This document shows, one piece after another, positions 61,381 to 64,000 of a stretch of DNA of 64,000 nucleotides. The notes below the pieces were generated by a model. It made no database searches. It saw only the letters and a program-made list of their open reading frames with translations, and was not told the DNA's origin. The stretch is from positions 115,920 to 179,919 of the forward strand of contig JAGBDN010000003.1 of the NCBI GenBank assembly GCA_017937485.1. Reading direction: 5' to 3'. Position 1 is the stretch's first letter, and each line of letters starts with the position of its first letter. The position numbers and the translations under genes are program-made. Source of the stretch: Thermoguttaceae bacterium. Lineage in GTDB: Bacteria; Planctomycetota; Planctomycetia; Pirellulales; Thermoguttaceae.

Positions 61381-61702
61381 TTCCGCTTCGGACGGGTCTT
61401 CGAACGTTTGGGACGCTTCGAAAACGTCGCGTCCCGACGTTTTACGCGTCGGAAACGACGCGTCGTTAAGTCGGGCGTTTCGAAGCGTCCGACGACGGAT
61501 TTGTTTTGCCTCGCTCGAACGCGTCGCCGCGCTTAGGAAAGCCGGCAAACGCCGTCTCTTTAACGACTTCCCAACGCGCGACCGCGCCTCCTTTTCGCCG
61601 GTCGACGGCGTTTCGCGACCGTCGCGTTTCTTTCGACGCGTCGCGCCGTTTATTTTGTCCTTATTAATTAATACCGACTAACCCGCCGATTCAAGAACCG
61701 CG
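61381..61702. other. 322-bp structured gap between rpmE and prfA
   Basis: The first 110 bases contain the three-way-junction candidate at 61411-61490. The rest has no gene-like frame and only weak -10-like AT-rich bases near 61661-61674 (TTATTAATTAATAC). Confidence 0.55.
61411..61490 (+). other. Three-way-junction RNA structure candidate
   Basis: A 13-bp outer stem, GGACGCTTCGAAA (61411-61423) with TTTCGAAGCGTCC (61478-61490), encloses two hairpins: ACGTCG/CGACGT (61424-61440, 5-base loop) and ACGCGTCG/CGACGCGT (61444-61463) closed by a GAAA tetraloop. All three stems are perfect. A moderately T-rich stretch follows but not a clean T-run. Confidence 0.5.
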
Positions 61703-62776
61703 ATGCGCAAATTACTCGACGAAAAACTCGCTCGATTTGAAGAGCTTGAACGCCTTATGGACGACCAAGAAGTTTTGGCCGATTCCAGCCGATTCGCCGC
61801 CGTTGCGCGCGAACACGGTTCTTTGACGAAACTTTGCGGCAAATATCGCCGTTTCAAACAGCTCAACGCCGAAATCGAAGAGGCGAAGGAAATGCTCGAA
61901 GGCGCCGACGCGGAAATGCGCGAACTCGCCGAAATGGAGCTTCCGGGTCTCCGCGAAGAGCGCGAAACCTACTGGAACGAGCTTCTCGACCTCACCATCG
62001 GCGGCGCGGACGCGAACCGCACGCACTGCATTCTCGAAATTCACGCCGGAACCGGCGGCGACGAAGCGGCCCTTTTCGCTCGCGACCTTTACGAAATGTA
62101 CAAGCGTTACTGCGAAAGTCGCGGTTGGAAAATCGAACTGATGTCGATGAGTCCGACCGAAATCGGCGGCTTTAAAGAAATCGTTTTCGGCGTCGACGGC
62201 GAAGGCTGTTACCGCGAACTCCAATTCGAAAGCGGCGGGCACCGCGTTCAACGGGTTCCGGAGACCGAAACGAAAGGGCGCATTCACACGTCGGCGGCGA
62301 CCGTCGCGGTGATGGCGGAGCCGGAGGACGTCGAAGTCGACCTCAAACCGGACGACTACCGCGTCGACCGTTTCTGCGCGAGCGGCCCGGGCGGTCAGCA
62401 CGTCAACAAAACCGCGTCGGCGATTCGTTTGACGCACCTTGAAACCGGTCTCGTCGTCAGTTGCCAAGACGAAAAGAGCCAACACAAAAACTTGGCGAAG
62501 GCGCTCCGCGTCTTGAAAACGCGACTTTACGAACAAAAGCGCGCCGAAGAGCAAGCCCGTCGTTCGCAAGAACGGATGAGCAAACTCGGGAGCGGCGACC
62601 GCAGCGAACGCATTCGCACCTACAACTTCCCGGAAAACCGCGTTACCGACCACCGTATCGGGTTAACGTTGTACAAATTGGACGTCATTCTCGGCGGCGA
62701 CCTCTCCTCGGTCATCGAAGGTCTCCTCGATTACGAACGTCAAGACCTGCGCAACTCGTTCGGCACGATCGAATAA
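61703..62776 (+). CDS. prfA: Peptide chain release factor 1
   Basis: A 357-residue factor that ends translation at UAA and UAG. The catalytic GGQ lies near 229-231 within [20 protein letters not shown]. The stop-recognition tripeptide region reads [18 protein letters not shown], which keeps the P-x-T pattern of RF1 (RF2 has SPF). [20 protein letters not shown] precedes it and the N-terminal helical domain has the family's [18 protein letters not shown]. The ribosome site before the ATG is weak. The Gln of GGQ is the substrate of PrmC, whose gene follows 108 bases later. Confidence 0.97.
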   Translation: MRKLLDEKLARFEELERLMDDQEVLADSSRFAAVAREHGSLTKLCGKYRRFKQLNAEIEEAKEMLEGADAEMRELAEMELPGLREERETYWNELLDLTIGGADANRTHCILEIHAGTGGDEAALFARDLYEMYKRYCESRGWKIELMSMSPTEIGGFKEIVFGVDGEGCYRELQFESGGHRVQRVPETETKGRIHTSAATVAVMAEPEDVEVDLKPDDYRVDRFCASGPGGQHVNKTASAIRLTHLETGLVVSCQDEKSQHKNLAKALRVLKTRLYEQKRAEEQARRSQERMSKLGSGDRSERIRTYNFPENRVTDHRIGLTLYKLDVILGGDLSSVIEGLLDYERQDLRNSFGTIE

Positions 62777-62884
62777 TCGCGCTCCTTGCCGTTTTTACCG
62801 ATTTAACCGCCGCCGTTCATTTGCGTTGGCGTCCGCGCTTTTCAGCGGACGCGGCGGCGTTGAAAATTTTCGAAGGAGTCGAAA

Positions 62885-63793
62885 ATGTCGCAAGGCGAAA
62901 CTTGGACGACGCGGCGTCTGCTCGAATGGACGACGAACTTTTTCACAGAAAAAGGCGCGGATTCGCCTCGTTTGGAAGCCGAAATTCTCTTGGCCTTCGC
63001 GCTCAAAACGACTCGCGTCAATCTATACGTTAATTACGATTCCGTCCCGAACGACGACGAACGCGCGCTCTTCCGTTCGTTGGTGAAGCGGCGCGGCGCG
63101 GGCGAACCGGTCGCGCACCTCGTCGGGAAAAAGGAATTTTACTCGCTCGACTTCGAAACGAACCGCGACGTGTTGATTCCGCGTCCGGAGACGGAACAGC
63201 TCGTTTTGGAGGCGGTCGAACTCGTCAAAAAGACCGACAAGGCGGCGCGCGAAGCCGGAACGTTCGACGCCGGGCGCGTTTGGAATCTTTGCGACGTCGG
63301 AACCGGAAGCGGTTGCGTCGCGATCGCGTTGGCGAAAAATTTGCGCAACGCTCGCTTGACGGCGCTCGATATTTCCCCCGCCGCGTTGGGCGTCGCCCGC
63401 CGCAACGCCGAGAAAAACGAAATCGCCGACCGCGTCGAGTTCGTCGAATCCGACCTCTTCTCCGCGCTGAAACCGGAGCGTCGTTTCGATATTATCGTTA
63501 GCAACCCGCCTTACGTCTCCGCGTCGGAGTACGCCGAACTCGAGCCGACGGTTCGCGACTTCGAACCGAAACTCGCGCTCCTCGGCGGCGAAACCGGCGT
63601 CGAAATCGTCGCTCGAATCGTCGCGACGGCGCCCGATTATTTAAAGAGCGGCGGCAAAATTTTCGTCGAAATGAGTCCGACGACCGCTTCCGAGACGGCC
63701 CGTCTCTTCGAAGCCGACGGACGTTGGACGGACGTCGCCGTTCTTCAAGACTTCGCAAAATTGGATCGATTTGTTTCCGCAATGTTAAAATAG
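62885..63793 (+). CDS. prmC: Release factor glutamine N5-methyltransferase
   Basis: A 302-residue SAM enzyme that methylates the Gln of the GGQ motif in release factors. The helical N-terminal domain (SRLEAEILLAFALKTTRVNLY) is followed by PVAHLVGKKEFYSLDFETNR and PRPETEQLV, the SAM motif LCDVGTGSGCVAIALAK near 137-153 and the catalytic SNPPYVSASEY near 206-216. The C-terminus is LKSGGKIFVEMSPT. AAGGAG precedes the ATG by 8 bases. It follows prfA, its substrate's gene, as in many bacteria. Confidence 0.96.
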   Translation: MSQGETWTTRRLLEWTTNFFTEKGADSPRLEAEILLAFALKTTRVNLYVNYDSVPNDDERALFRSLVKRRGAGEPVAHLVGKKEFYSLDFETNRDVLIPRPETEQLVLEAVELVKKTDKAAREAGTFDAGRVWNLCDVGTGSGCVAIALAKNLRNARLTALDISPAALGVARRNAEKNEIADRVEFVESDLFSALKPERRFDIIVSNPPYVSASEYAELEPTVRDFEPKLALLGGETGVEIVARIVATAPDYLKSGGKIFVEMSPTTASETARLFEADGRWTDVAVLQDFAKLDRFVSAMLK

Positions 63794-63807
63794 GAAAGCC
63801 GCGCAAA

Positions 63808-64000
63808 ATGGCCGAAAAAGAAAAGAAAGAAAAGAAAACTCCTTCGCAAAACGCTCCGCAAGACGGCGTTTTCACCCTCGAAGGCGTTCGTTTCCTCGTC
63901 GAACTGATGAAGGAAAACAACGTTTCGGAACTCGATTGGGAACAAGGCGACGCTCGCTTGAAGCTGCGCCGCGGCGCCGTCGCGCCGGTCGTCGACGCGA
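63808..64000 (+). CDS. accB: Biotin carboxyl carrier protein of acetyl-CoA carboxylase, N-terminal part
   Basis: The frame runs off the window after 64 codons. A charged start (MAEKEKKEKK) leads to VRFLVELMKENNVSELDWEQ and GDARLKLRRG, which match the N-terminal region of AccB proteins (LIELLxxxxLTELEIxExxxxVRLxR). The biotinylated AMKM domain and accC would lie beyond the edge, so the call is by this short match only. AGGAAAG precedes the ATG, which is 14 bases after the prmC stop, so it may be co-transcribed with prmC. Confidence 0.75.
   Translation, partial: MAEKEKKEKKTPSQNAPQDGVFTLEGVRFLVELMKENNVSELDWEQGDARLKLRRGAVAPVVDA

Overview
The window looks like chromosomal DNA of a planctomycete, perhaps an anaerobic or gut-type member related to Pirellulales. 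This is inferred from gene content, not from a marker tree. The support is a hydrazine-synthase-alpha-like cytochrome fused to a sulfatase-modifying-factor domain, a Tat-exported Gfo/Idh/MocA protein, a DUF4832 protein, stereotyped pentapeptide-repeat proteins, a planctomycete-style TolC-like protein, a stand-alone RNA polymerase alpha C-terminal domain, and housekeeping genes scattered singly instead of in operons. The DNA is GC-rich with very many CGN and NCG codons, so long open frames appear on the antisense strand of most genes and were discarded. I found no tRNA, rRNA, CRISPR array, transposase, integrase or phage gene.

Layout. 1-9.4 kb: the edge of a secreted PQQ-propeller gene, a GAF protein, rpsR, the arginine cluster argB-argD-argF, then pheT without pheS. 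9.9-15.6 kb: a secreted coiled-coil protein facing a 1428-residue cytochrome/SUMF1 protein. 15.9-25.5 kb: a methyltransferase and an accessory block of repeat proteins (ankyrin-like, two paralogous pentapeptide proteins, a BspA-type leucine-rich protein flanked by a 40-bp direct repeat), then a Gfo/Idh/MocA gene and a small membrane protein. 25.5-29.3 kb: a YkgJ/DUF2156 gene pair and a Kef-type antiporter with an unusual insert. 29.3-29.9 kb: an AT-rich gene-free stretch. 29.9-38.6 kb: a glycosidase, lspA, thrC, a signal peptidase I carrying a zinc ribbon, the alpha-CTD protein and a DUF3592 protein. 38.7-45.3 kb: a PIG-L deacetylase, a lipoprotein, a TolC-like protein with tandem repeats, an anchored protein and an McsA-like zinc protein with a cysteine-rich insert. 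45.7-50.3 kb: an RND efflux adaptor/pump operon. 50.8-59.8 kb: recQ, a DUF4832 protein, a Na+/Ca2+ exchanger, nadB, a split-Soret-type cytochrome and a divergent LysR regulator. 60-64 kb: dapB and the conserved run rpmE-prfA-prmC, followed by the start of accB.

How it works together. Core metabolism is represented by arginine (argBDF), threonine (thrC), lysine/peptidoglycan (dapB), NAD (nadB) and fatty acid (accB) synthesis; translation by rpsR, rpmE, prfA, prmC and pheT. The envelope theme is strong: LspA, signal peptidase, RND efflux, a TolC-like protein, lipoproteins and many secreted repeat proteins. Candidate promoters share a TTGNNN, 15-18 bp, TAAAAT/TATAAT layout, and most convergent or isolated genes end in recognisable hairpin terminators.

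Most unusual signals: a three-way-junction RNA candidate between rpmE and prfA, the repeat-protein block with its flanking 40-bp repeat, a second pair of 25-bp direct repeats flanking two genes, the zinc-ribbon signal peptidase, the stand-alone alpha-CTD, and the AT-rich island. No single new system is proven; these are the best leads.
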